Shown: in pieces, positions 11,852-22,299 of the stretch
Layout: every line of letters starts with the position of its first letter
Numbering within the stretch: the first letter of the stretch is position 1
Assembly (NCBI GenBank): GCA_024305745.1
Contig: JAHRBS010000005.1
Coordinates: 496,001 to 560,000, forward strand
DNA: 64,000 bases
Source of the DNA: Polyporus tsugae
Taxonomy: Eukaryota; Basidiomycota; Agaricomycetes; Polyporales; Polyporaceae
Reading direction: 5' to 3'
The notes under the pieces: model-generated
Database searches by the model: none
Told to the model about the DNA's origin: nothing
Seen by the model: the letters and a program-made list of their open reading frames with translations, nothing else
Position numbers and translations under genes: made by a program

Positions 11852-12547
11852 CTATTCCACATCTCCGCGCTCTCGAAGGACCTCATCCTCCACAGCGTAT
11901 TCATCGCATGCTTGAACCTGGCCGTCTCGCAACTCTCGGGCGACTCTCATTCGTGCACCGCAAGATAGTTGGGCGGACTCACGCTCTTCTTCAGCTCCTC
12001 TGCCGCCGTCCGCCCCACATCCCTCAGCACGCACCGCCGCGACCGGTGCCGGCCTGGCACCTACGCCAGGAGCGGGATGTGCTCCTCGCGGTACCATCGG
12101 TTTAGGTCATCTTCCAGTTCCGGCCCGACGCTCGCCTGCAGGGTATGAAGTACGGCCCCGGCGCATTCGCCATACCCCGTGACGGCGGGCACGATGTCGC
12201 GCTCGAAGGGGTCGCACGTCCGGCGGTCGAGGAGCTCCGCGCGGGCGATGATGCATATGATGCCCCGCTCGCGCTCGCTCCGCATGTGCACGAGCGCGTT
12301 GTAGGGCGGCTGGTCGAAGACGTCGCACGAGTCGACGTCGTAGGTCGCGAGGTGCTGAGGGTCCTTGTCGGCGGCGACCCAGCGGGGTGCGTTCGAACGT
12401 GGGGATCGTCATGGGGAGCGGTATGTGATCGTCGTACCAGTCGTTGGGGGTGGTGGCATGGCCAGCGGCCCAAGGTGAGTTCGTTGCTGTTCGTGCTCCA
12501 TATACGCACCCTCGGGGGCTGAGACTACGAACGGTCGGGGCCGACAC
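11852..12547 (-). pseudogene. Decayed EthD-like (dimeric alpha-beta barrel) protein
   Basis: Reading leftward, an EthD-type motif NDWYDDHIPLPMTIPTF is followed, in a different frame, by RWVAADKDPQHLATYDV and ERERGIICIIARAELLDRR. A second repeat, LNRWYREEHIPLLA, then ends at a TAG where relatives have Lys (AKVPG). The text resumes with VPGRHRSRR, reaches YLAVHE and meets a TGA where Trp is expected. So one frameshift and two nonsense codons break a two-repeat barrel protein. Basidiomycete relatives are of unknown function; EthD proteins bind small hydrophobic molecules. The relic status is clear from the three lesions. The family name rests on the repeated WY..EH/DH.PL motif. Confidence 0.6.
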
Positions 12548-13127
12548 TTTCTATTACCAGACGAAACATTGGTCATACACCTCTCATGAACGCGGTGCAT
12601 GACCTTGAACTTTGTGGTGCGTGATCGAATTTGGTTCCTTTACGACTCATTGGTATGGGCCGTGGCTTCCATACTACTTTGTCTGGCAGTACCTGTCCGA
12701 AAAATATCATGGGAAGTCTCAGCGATCGTTGTGTATGTCCTGCAACAATCACAGTCTGTTTGCGCTCGAGAGATGCCACAAGCGACCTGCAATGTTCACC
12801 GGCGCTAGTTCGATATTCTAATCCCTCCACCTTCGTCTGTGAGGTGATATCACAATGGCCGTGATCCAGAATGTATGTTTGCTAATACGATCTTCGAGAT
12901 CGTCCAGAATGGCCTTCGCAAACATGGGCAGCTCTGCGGATGATCCTGGCGGCTACCGCAGCCACCACTCGATGGCGGGGGATCCCCAAGAGTGAACTAC
13001 GGACAACGGTGGAGGGTTGCACTCAGTACGTTTTGGAGAGTTGGTACTAATACACACCGCACCAACAGTCAACCGCAAACTACCACCACTGCCGATACCC
13101 AGGATACCATCATAGCCTCTCGCGACG
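12548..13127. other. Spacer without recognised gene
   Basis: Only short open frames on both strands; none with a recognised motif or plausible splice chain. Confidence 0.5.
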
Positions 13128-13760
13128 ATGAACTCCAACGTAAGCTGTGGTGCGTTTGTACTTAATAAGTATATGGCGTCGTGTCTGACTCAGCTTCACT
13201 TTGCAGGCTATGGAATTCGATACCCAATTGTGCCAGCTCCTCAGCTCTCTGTCGCTCGTCACTCACCCGATGCGTTGACTCGGACGTCCTGTCTGGAGGA
13301 AGTGAAGCGAAGAGCAGCCGCCTCAGACACCACCGACCCAGCCCGCCGAAGACGCAGCCATATCCGACTACTCCGACAGCAAGAACTCGACGTATCAGGT
13401 GCGCGCGCGCTCGAACCCTCTTCCCACTCTCTCCCGCTAATACCAAGCTCGCGGCCGTCGGCGGTCGCCCAGGCAAGTTGCTCCAGCTCCACAGGAAACT
13501 GCGGCTGCGCGTACCTGCAGGCAATCTGCGCGGGGGCGTACTCGACCACGAGCGGCGACTTCCTCGAGACGATCTTCACGCACCGCGAGGTGCTCTTCGC
13601 GTTCCCGCAGGGCCACCGCGCGTGCGACCTCGAGCGGCGCGAGCAGCAAGCGTGGGCGGTTAGTGGCGGATGATACCAGTGGCGGCCGAACTGGGACGGG
13701 GACCATGAGGCGGTCGTGGCGTTCAGGCATGAGGCATGGTTGATTGAGAACGCGCTGTGA
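13128..13760 (+). pseudogene. Unrecognised coding relic with internal stop
   Basis: A GC-rich segment with coding character ends in LQAICAGAYS, FTHREVLFAFPQGHRACD and LERREQQAWAVSGG. It then meets a TGA, and reads on in the same frame through WDGDHEAVVAFRHEAWLIEN to a second stop at about 13758. The conserved-looking text after the first stop suggests a nonsense-mutated gene. I do not recognise the family. Upstream exons cannot be chained convincingly. Confidence 0.35.
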
Positions 13761-14600
13761 GTGAGTGACCGTGCTTTGTATTGGAGTTGTTACTAAGTTG
13801 TGCTATAAACTTATGCGCTACGGACGATTGCACGCCCTCAGGCTGATGGAGTGCCTGCCCCATATCGTCGAAGGGCTAGTCTCCTCGTTGTTGCATCATC
13901 TGTCCTCTGCTCATAATGACTGATCTCTCTTGCCCTCACGATCATGAGTTCATAGAACCGGTGATGAAGGGAGCCATCACAACGGGTCAAAGTCGAAGGC
14001 ATCCAGTTGCGGCAGCGTTGTGTATATCGCGTATCGACTACATCTGGCCGATGTAGAGCCGTAGCTCTGCACCTACTTACGTGCCTGCTGAGCTGCCCCG
14101 AAAGCAGCATCCCGTTGGGAAGGACTTGATGCCGTCTAAAATGTTTTCTCGCGCTAAAGTAAGTCGTGCTTACCTTACTGTGCATTTACTGCTGACCATT
14201 TGCTCTCTACGGAAGAATGGGCCTCGTGCAGCACGCTACTTCAAGATGTTGGGGTGCTATCTCTACTGGATCCAACACTGGATCCACGCGTCGAGTCTTC
14301 GACTAGGACATTCCGCCGAGCATTCCGCGAATCGGCATTGCCACTACGACCAGCTTGGAACCTGGTTGCGCCCAAGTGGTGTGGTTCGCGGACTGCGTAA
14401 CGGCACGCCCCGAGGGTCGGTGACAGCCTGATCACCAACGTTGGCTGCGACATTGGGCGGATGAACCGGCCGCCCGTCCAGATCCACGAGACTGCCAACT
14501 GTGCAGTGCGTGTCAAGAGTCTCCGGCTCCCAATGCATGGCCTCCAGTGCTAGTTTGTTCGCCAGCCGTCAGGGTGTCGGCTCATTGTCCGTGTAAAAGT
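13761..14600. other. Spacer without recognised gene
   Basis: No domain or splice chain recognised. It may contain eroded upstream exons of the membrane-protein segment that follows. Confidence 0.4.
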
Positions 14601-15223
14601 GAGTCGTCGGAGTGACCGTCTCTGCTCATTGCCAGTGGCTGCCAGCGCCGTGCTCGGCGTCGTCCTGTTGGTGAGCATGGCCCTCGTCGCGCTCTTCGCG
14701 CTCTTCAAGATGCGCCGCATCCCGCGCACCTCCGCGCTGTGGATCGTCCTCATCGCGGTCCTCCTCGCACGTCTTCCTCATTTACTCATCAGTACTACTA
14801 AGGTCCCGCTTTGATTCAGGCTCCGCCGCCCGCCTGCCCCGAACCTCCTAGTCCACCGTCAGCATCTACCGCATAGCCGTCCTCACACACTCCGAGTCCA
14901 CGCCGTCCCTCCTCTCGACCGCGCCGGGCGCGCAGACCTCCGCGGGGGCCAAGGCGGCCTTCTACGTGCTGCACGTCGCGCCCCAGTTCCTGTCCGCCGC
15001 GGTGCTCATGGCGCTCAACGCGTGGCGCGTGTTCGGGACGGGCCCGTGTGGCGACCACCGCCTGCGCGACCCGAAGCCCAAGCCCAAGCTTAAGCCAGAC
15101 AGTAGGCGAGGGCGAGGGCGAGGGCGATGGAGGGACGAAGGCAAAAACGACATGGGCGGGCCGTGCTTAGAATATAATTCGGACTTAGGCTGGCATGCGC
15201 CGCGGGACTCATACCAACCGTGA
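14601..15223 (+). pseudogene. 3' part of a multi-pass membrane protein, probably a relic
   Basis: A hydrophobic segment (VLGVVLLVSMALVALFALF, followed by LWIVLIAVLLA) is followed in another frame by VSIYRIAVLTHSE, AKAAFYVLHVAPQFLSAAVL and NAWRVFGTG. A Lys/Pro/Arg-rich tail ends at 15223. This order, helices then a final helix then a short basic cytosolic tail, resembles basidiomycete multi-pass membrane proteins of unknown function. The two frames cannot be joined by a good GT-AG intron, and upstream exons are not visible. A decayed gene or a missed intron are both possible. Confidence 0.4.
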
Positions 15224-15537
15224 TGTAGCCAGCGGCTGCAGACACTGGGGGCTTCTATCCCCCGCTAGGGCACCCACACTAGATTTCCGAGCAGGAGCGG
15301 TACAGGGGACTAGTAGGTAGCGTAACAGTATGTGTAAGGAATGAATGCAGGTAGCAAAAAAAAAAAAAAAAGGATCTGTGTGCAGCTTGCGTGCGTGAGC
15401 GGGAGAGAACAGTTGATTCCACTCGCAATCTTCGCCATCTCACCCGTCATGGACGGCGGGTTTTACTGAGCTCCTCAGCCACCTCTTGTTCCAACACCGC
15501 TCTGGAGGTCCCGCAGCCACTGCCCTCCCTCACTGGA
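15224..15537. other. Convergent spacer with poly-A tract
   Basis: Contains a run of 17 A at 15356-15372. No gene seen. It lies between the membrane-protein relic (+) and the 3' end of the 15538-16115 gene (-). Confidence 0.6.
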
Positions 15538-16115
15538 TTATGAGCCGGACCGGGATCGGTCGGCAGGTGCCAGCTGCCACGCCCCGACACGTTGCTTCCG
15601 CAGTAAACCGTCCTTGATGATCCTACGACGCAAGTCCATCAGTATGTGTTGCGAACGGACAGAGTCCTAGAGGTCGATGTTCGTACTCACAACGAAATCT
15701 CGTGTTGCTCTCTCCAAAACATCTCCGGACTCCCGATGACACCGTTCTTGAAAGGCTCCTCAATCTCTAGCCTTGCCTCGACAAGCGGAACGTAGCTGGT
15801 CCCGAGGTCGTCGTCGTCAAGGCCCCAGAAGTTAGTCCGAAGGAGATCCTCAGAGAAAGATTCCCAGTCCGAGTCCTGCAAGTGATCCTCAGGGGCTGCG
15901 CAGATGTCGTCATCAGCCTCGCCGTCAGCCTCCAGGTCCTGATCCGCGCTAGGTTTGGCAGTCATGGCGGACTCATCCGCGTAGAGGGAAGGATCCGGGG
16001 AGACAGGGTGTTGAGGGAAACATGGGATACAGGAGAGAGCGGAGGAAGTAGAAAAGCTTGCATCCGAAAGCACCGCCTCCAGATCGTGAAGCCGCTGCTC
16101 CAAACTCATGGGCAT
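15538..16115 (-). CDS. Unrecognised acidic small protein, two exons
   Basis: Exons 15691-16115 and 15538-15622 give 169 residues, and the frame closes exactly. The intron has a good GTGAGT donor and an ACTGAT branch. The start is placed at MPMSLEQRLHDLEAVLSD, a likely short amphipathic or coiled helix. The middle is strongly acidic (LEADGEADDD, DSDWESFSEDLLR). The C-terminal exon is basic (IIKDGLLRKQRVGAWQ). I do not recognise a family. It lies just downstream of, and on the same strand as, the 16188-16748 gene. An open extension upstream (QDAGFDTKAIK) leaves it possible that both belong to one transcript. Confidence 0.5.
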
Positions 16116-16187
16116 CTTGATGGCCTTCGTGTCAAAGCCAGCGTCCTGTCGCCTCAGACGGACACGCAACAGTATCGAGCTGAAGAT

Positions 16188-16748
16188 CTAGAAGTAGCCA
16201 TCGTTGAGTGGGAACCGGAAGTCCTCCACCCGGTCTTCCTCGCCTGAATCGGTGTCGGAGGGACTGAAAATCGACGCCGGGCCTACCGCAGGGTTTGGCG
16301 GAATGGGCAACACCATCTCTGGTGTGATACCTAGTTCTCGGCATGGGGGACGGAGTGTGGTGGCGACAGGATATGCTGTGTACCGACACCGCTTGTTATC
16401 GGCGCAGACGCGATCGAGCGGCTGTACAGAGCATAGTAAGTAATCCCTGAGGGGGCGCGCTACATAACGAGGCGAAGGAAAGCTCACATCCAGAAGGACG
16501 ACCAAGTAGTCTTGAGCCTGACCCGCCAGCTCTTCTGCCGCGGCTATAGCTTCGTCGTCCAAGCCTAGGTTTTTGACCATCCCGACAGGATCCATCCGTG
16601 TAATGACAAAAGATGTTGGTAGAGGGACAGGAAACTGGGTGTCTGGTGTAGGAGGCTGAGCTTCATCCGCGTGCGGCACAAGTCGTGGGAGCATTGAAGG
16701 GGGAGGAAACACCTGTACCGCGGACGCCATAGATAGAGATGTAGCCAA
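16188..16748 (-). CDS. Unrecognised basidiomycete small protein
   Basis: 164 residues from exons 16488-16748 and 16188-16421. The 66-nt intron is a multiple of three and has no stop, so an unspliced mRNA would also be translatable. The N-terminus is Pro-rich. The middle has GLDDEAIAAAEELAGQAQDYL. The second exon begins PLDRVCADNKRCRYTAYPVA and continues CRELGITPEMVLPIPPNP, ending in FPLNDGYF. The LTPEM.LPI.PN and final N.YF pattern recurs in basidiomycete proteins of unknown function as I remember them; no biochemical role is known to me. The Cys spacing is too sparse to call a zinc finger. Confidence 0.5.
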   Translation of the reverse strand: MATSLSMASAVQVFPPPSMLPRLVPHADEAQPPTPDTQFPVPLPTSFVITRMDPVGMVKNLGLDDEAIAAAEELAGQAQDYLVVLLDVSFPSPRYVARPLRDYLLCSVQPLDRVCADNKRCRYTAYPVATTLRPPCRELGITPEMVLPIPPNPAVGPASIFSPSDTDSGEEDRVEDFRFPLNDGYF

Positions 16749-17395
16749 AGATTTAGCTATGGATACAGCGAAGGGGTGAAATGCTGAGGGCCCGAAGACG
16801 CTGATGCGGATGAGCGGAGGACAAGGATTCGGAGGATGAGGTCGATACGGTACGGAAGATGGAGGTTATATATGTCAATAACTTACATAAGGGGACCATG
16901 ACGTGTTGCAGCTGGGTATGGCATCGATCGGAAATGGCAGTCGCGAAAATTCGGAAATTTCCAACACGACGGGCAATGGCAGATACCGCCGCGCCGGCCG
17001 GAATAGCATTCCTGTCGCAAGCATAGACACCCAATATGCTCTGGTGGGCCTGGGCCGCCGACCACCGATTACTGATGTTCCTAGACCAGACATCCGCCTT
17101 AAGCTTCTGATCAATGTAGCATATGTATGTAGTACCCTAAAAGTTGAATATCGCAGGGCATGATCGAACTCAGCCCTTCGCGGCTGTGGCCCGGGGTGGT
17201 TTCAGTGGCCGGGTTTCTGTTCGAGTCGGCGGACACTGCGCACACGTGAGAGCGGGAACGGGAGCATGAATACTGTGGCCATTCGGTTCGTGCTATTGAT
17301 ACAAGGAAGCCATAACGATACATCATAATGATAGGCATAGCCAACGAGAGTGGTTGAGGGGGCGCCGGGCTCGGGGGGTATTGACGCGAACTTTG
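16749..17395. other. Spacer without supported gene
   Basis: Several short frames on the minus strand, with no conserved motif and no workable splice chain. Confidence 0.5.
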
Positions 17396-18090
17396 TCATG
17401 AGCGGAGGGCAAAGAGGACACCAAGCACGAGAGCGACGACGACGAGCGCGAAGACGGCGAGCGCAACGAGGCACCGCCGCGCCCACTTGACCTCCGTCAG
17501 CCGCATGGACGCGATCAGCTCCTCCCGTTCAAGCTCTGGCTTGGACGCCTCCCAGTCCGTCGGCGCGGACAGGGGCGAGAGGAGGATGAGGGCACCTGCT
17601 ACCCAGAAGAGGGGGAACACTACGGCACACGAGGCGGTCAGTATCGATGGCGGACATAGACGCGAGGAGAGGGCGACTCACGGAAGCCAAACTTGAAGAG
17701 GTACATCGCGAGCGTGGGCTGGTCGGAGACCTGCGTGTACGCTGGCGGGGAGATAGAGTGCTCGTAGGGCGGAGGGAGCGCGTCCGACGCATCGTCGTCC
17801 ACGGGGGAAGACAGCCGCACGTTGTCGTGTCGGCTGTCGCACGTCCCGCTGAGGCTGGTGTTGCGAACACGGCGGGTGCTCGAGGGGAGCGAGATGCCGA
17901 AGAAGTCGTCGATGGGATCCGTCGTCTCCTCGACGGACGCCCGGCTTGCCCGGGGAGTGTGGGTGAGGGCGGGGGTGGGTGGCGCGAGTTGGGCCTCGAC
18001 GTCAATATCGGACGCAGGAGTCGTCGGGCGGTCGAAGAGACCGAAGAAGGTAGGGCGCGAGGTGGAGGAGGACGCAACAGGCGAAGACAT
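17396..18090 (-). CDS. PY-motif membrane protein, two transmembrane helices
   Basis: 210 residues from exons 17682-18090 and 17396-17619 (62-nt intron; frame closes). The start is the ATG of MSSPVASSSTSRPTFFGLF. A Ser/Pro-rich cytosolic region ends in two PPxY motifs, PPPY and PPAY (DALPPPYEHSISPPAYTQ). Next come LAMYLFKFGFLFPLFWVAGA, a first helix, a charged segment (WEASKPELEREELIAS) and a second C-terminal helix (CLVALAVFALVVVALVLGVL). PPxY motifs dock WW domains of Rsp5/Nedd4 ubiquitin ligases, so this may be a membrane anchor or adaptor for Rsp5; that role is inferred. It is transcribed divergently from an arrestin-type Rsp5 adaptor. Confidence 0.78.
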
Positions 18091-18947
18091 TGCTGATGGG
18101 ACGGTGGGACGGGTGCGTGTCAAGTGCCGTTAGAGAGGGAAGATGACTCGAGGTGCTCAAGGGCGGAGGTGATGAGCGGATATGATGGGTGCATTGCGAG
18201 CACTGGGGACATATATATGCGCATCGAGAGGGAGCGATTGGATGGCCATTCGGTGTGTGGGCGCACGCGGCTGTCGATTGGATTGCGGTTGGTAGCAACC
18301 GCGTCACCAGCAGCCCGCAGCCGCCCACACGCACAAACAAACAAACGCCTATCGTCCTCCGAAAATTTGCCTTATTTAGAAGGTCCGGAGCGCTTGTTGT
18401 CAAATGGGCGCGTCGAAGCTGAAACTGGCAAATCCCTTGCTTGTTTGAGATGGCGCGGCGTGGCGCCCCGCAAGATACGTCATTGCTCTCGATCTCCCGC
18501 CCATTTTGTCGAAGACGCTGCTGAGTCTGAATGTGATGGTATAAAGAGTCCTCGTATACATGGCACGACCTTTTTCATCCTCGCCATCATCTCCACAATT
18601 ACTCAACGCAGGCGTTCGCACCCTGCCAGACGTTCGCAATACTCGTGCCGGGTTCGAGATGAGACTAGACGAGCAAGATTTGCTAGAGCGAGGACTAGCG
18701 AGGGTCTGGACGCGGCGTCACTGGTAGGTCGGGGAACGATTAGCTGGCGGGAACAGGCTGCACAGCAAGTGACAGCGGAACGGCGGACTCAATAGATCGG
18801 GACCAAAGTTCCGGTCCGGCGGAAAAAAAAGGAAGGCGAGGCACACAAGAGTCTCGATCAGGTCCGGTCTGGACCGAAGAGCTCGCTGCTTCCGCTCTCT
18901 CTGACTAGGTCTCCTCCTCCATCTCTCCCACCACACACCATCCATTC
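18091..18947. promoter_or_regulatory. Divergent promoter region between PY-motif membrane gene and arrestin gene
   Basis: About 0.86 kb separates the two start codons. Open frames here have no recognised domain. The shared region could coordinate two PY-motif genes, but no specific operator was identified. Confidence 0.4.
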
Positions 18948-21782
18948 ATGCTCACACCCGCCAAACCTACGCCCCACAAGAATGCACTCGACATACGACT
19001 TGCAGAGTCTGTCGTTTTCCTCCGCGCAGGCGACGCCACTGGCCGTCGCCGAGGTATCCTCGCAGATGCTCCTCCTGGCATGCTACGCGGGCTCCTCGTT
19101 TTGAATCTCGCAAAGCCCACCCGGATCACCAGCATAGAAGTCGAGCTCATAGGGAAAACGACCACTGCATGGCCCGAAGGTACGCACTTCTCGCCTTCTT
19201 CGCGCTTCGGCGTCTGAGAGGAGGTACGTAGGGGTCGGTGCGAGGCGTATCGAAATCTCCGAAGAACACGAGATTTACTCCCAGTCATACGTCTTCTTTC
19301 GCGCGGGACACACTCCCGGCTCCAACTTCCCTCGGCATCTGTCTGTCGGGCCTGGACTTTCGCTCGAACATGAAGACGAAGACCACTCCGAACGATCGAG
19401 CATCGCGCAACCCGAGAGTAGTGCACATGGGCATCGTGGTCGTTCCCCAGATTCCCGCCAGGGTCCGCAAAACCAGCGCAGGACTCACCGACGGTACATG
19501 AGTGTCGACCAGACCAACTTCCAGCGGTCCTTCGTAACCCACCGCGAGAATCCCATACCTAATGTCGCATCCCCTCCTTACACCCCTGCGTATACCCCCA
19601 ATCACACGCCAGTTCACCTCAGTCCGTCGGCATCTATGTCTCATCGAACACAGATCGCTTCACCTGACCAGTCCCCTGCAAGGAGTCTTGAGGATCTGCG
19701 TCGAGCCCTGGAATCGGAGCGTATCAACGGTGAGTGGCGTCGCGATGATCCTCAGCGCTTGTTATTCACATTCGTAACCTTAGGCTATACCCGTTCGCCT
19801 AACCGCTCAGCATCCAACATTGTGTCCCCCGATTCTCGACGAGTGAGCTTTGACGACGATGGCGATTTCCTGGTTGGAAGTAGCAGCACCCAATATCCCA
19901 GCCCGCCCCACCTGCATGTCCCGGATGGACCCACATCGTCTCGGCCGAGGGATCTGGAGGGGGACGAGACCATACGCGGGAGGAAGAACAAGCGCTTTTC
20001 GTTCGCGAGCGCGTTGCTCGAAGCGATGGTGGAACGCGTACGTTCTCGGTCTCCGTACGTCGAACAGGATCCAGCGCGGTCTGGCTACACGACTCCTCCG
20101 CGGGGCCGGACGCTAGATCGCGCGTTACTGGGACTACCGGAGGTGGAGAGCCCGGCGCGCAAGGAGCCCTCGGCGCTGGGCAGGGTGAGTGAGGCTCTGG
20201 GTCTTGAAGTGGAGGATGGGCGGGAATATGGGGACGGGTGGAAAGAGTTCCGCAAAGGTGAGCCGCTCGTTTTTCTCGTCACCCGAACTGGAACATTACG
20301 TTCTGAAACGCCCACCGGATGAGGCGTCTACACGTATCCTATATCGTTCGCCATCCCCGCCAACGCTCCCCCCTCGCTCGGTGTCGACTATGGGTCCGTG
20401 GTGTGGAGGCTGAAGGCCGTGGTCCACCGGCCCGGTGCGTTCAAGACCAAGCTGACGGCCTCGCACGACATCACGGTCGTGGCCACACCGGGCGAGGACG
20501 ACACCGAGGAATCGGAGAGCATAATCGTGGAGCGGCAGTGGGACACGCAGATGCAGTACCTGATCGTCATCTCCGGGCGCAGCTTCGCCATCGGAGGCTC
20601 GATACCAGTCACGATCACCTTCATGCCCTGGACAAAGATGAAGATATATCGAGTCTCTGTGACCATAGAGGGTATGGATGCTCACTGACGCCGTCATAGC
20701 ATTCGCAATCTCTGATACGATTTACGATTGCAACAGAGCGGGTCGACTACTGGACTGGCTTCAAGCGCGTGGCGCGGACAGACCCGAACAACAGAGTGAC
20801 CCTGCTCGCGCTCAAGTACGCAAAGAAGGACGGACCGCCTATCCTGCCCTTCCAGCCCGACGGCCCAGACGCGTTCGCACGCTCTCCCCTCGCGGAAGTG
20901 GTTGACCCAGACGCGGACGACGTCGGGGACGCGATGGCGAGCCTCATGGGCCCCGGGCCGTGGACGATCCGCAGGGACCTGCGCCTGCCGGGCGTGGGCG
21001 GCGTGCTGCATGTCACAAACAAGAACAAGCGGAGCAACATCTCGGTCGGGCACATGCTCAAGGTCGTTTTCCGCGTCGAGCGCGGCGACGACGACGCGCT
21101 GGACGCCGTCACGGGCAAGCGGAAATTGTTCGACATCGTCGTGCAGACCCCCGTCCACATCCTCTCGGTGAGTCCTCGCAATGTTGCTCCGCTGACATTG
21201 TCACCCGTCGACATGGACACTGACGGGAGCATAACATCGCAGCACCTCTGCAATCCCGAGCACACGTCCCTCCCGGCGTACTCCCGCCTCCCTGATCCTG
21301 GCTCCGCTGTGTCGGTCGGCTCAGATGCAGGTCCCGAGCGCGGTCTGCGCCCGCCCCCCGCACTTCTCCTGGACGCCAGCCCGAGCGCAGGGTCTATCGC
21401 GCAGAGACGCTCGGTATCCGGCGCCCGGCCGACGCACCACGCGTCCCTGTCCCTGTCCGCCGTCCTCCCGAGCTCGCACGCCCACAGCCACGGCCACGGC
21501 CACTCCAACTCCCTGCACCACTCGGCATCGGACCAGTCCGTGAGCTCGCGCTCGAGCCTGAGCGCCGAGATCACGAGCCCCGCCGCGGCGCAGCCGTTGT
21601 CGGCGCACGGGCACGGGCACGGCACGCCCGAGCTCTTCGAGCGGCTCGTCGCGGGCCAGGAGAGCGAGGAGGGCGAGGCGCCGCCGTCGTACGAGGCCGC
21701 CGTCACGGTGGAGTCGTCTGGCAGCGCGACGGGGACAGGGACGAGGACGACGCCGCCGGTGCTGATGGTCGAGGAGCACTGA
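18948..21782 (+). CDS. Alpha-arrestin (arrestin-related trafficking adaptor)
   Basis: 840 residues from six exons: 18948-19179, 19232-19729, 19784-20257, 20324-20671, 20737-21167, 21243-21782 (frame closes). Alpha-arrestins link plasma-membrane transporters to Rsp5-type ubiquitin ligases for endocytosis. The N-terminal arrestin fold begins LDIRLAESVVFLRAG and includes MLRGLLVLNLAKPTRITSIE. It is interrupted by a long Ser/Pro-rich insert with RRVSFDDDGDF and RKNKRFSFASALLEAM. It resumes with YPISFAIPANAPPSLGVDYG and the arrestin-C part (GGSIPVTITFMPWTKMKIY, LHVTNKNKRSNISVGHMLKV). The tail carries LPxY (SLPAYSRL) and PPxY (APPSYEAA), the expected WW-domain ligands. The tail also contains a His/Gly repeat stretch (HSHGHGHSN). 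Confidence 0.9.
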
Positions 21783-22299
21783 GCCGTCCGACTTGTGTTG
21801 TGTGTTGGTTTTTCCCCTGGCTTCAGTGTTTGAATAACTTAATAGATGCGGTAACGTTACTCATGATGCTCAGTTGCAGTTCCATCCAAGGTTGTATCCT
21901 ATCCATGCGGACCATTGATACCTTATTGTAGCGTGCTTTAGTGGAGGGTGGCTAATACGAGTCGCTCTACCTGTTGTTACCATCATATATCATATTCAAG
22001 GCCCGGTCAATGCTCCAGTTATATTCACGAATACATTAATGACCTTCTGTCAGTCTGTACGACCAATGTTATGTTGCTTGATATACTGAAGCGGCGTTGT
22101 ATTGTCTTCACCTAGGATAGGTGTGCATGGGGTCATCCCACGGATCGTCCAGTTGAGAAATCCAGCACGTGTAAAGACATCTACACCAAATATTCGTCTA
22201 CGCCCATGTTCACAGACATTCACAGGAAATCAATCGCCCATCCCTACCCCCGTTAGTCCTCGTAAACGTAAACGGGCATATGTGCGTTCGGGATAAGTA
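21783..22299. other. Convergent 3' spacer
   Basis: Between the arrestin stop and the 3' end of the flavocytochrome gene on the other strand. AT-richer, with no gene seen. Confidence 0.6.

Noticed and set aside
18124..18795. 223-codon open frame on the plus strand in the divergent promoter region
   Set aside because: No recognisable domain, low-complexity Arg/Ser text, and it overlaps the promoters of two well-supported genes.
20694..21779. Long open frames antisense to the arrestin gene
   Set aside because: They mirror GC-rich codons of the arrestin exons; no homology text of their own.
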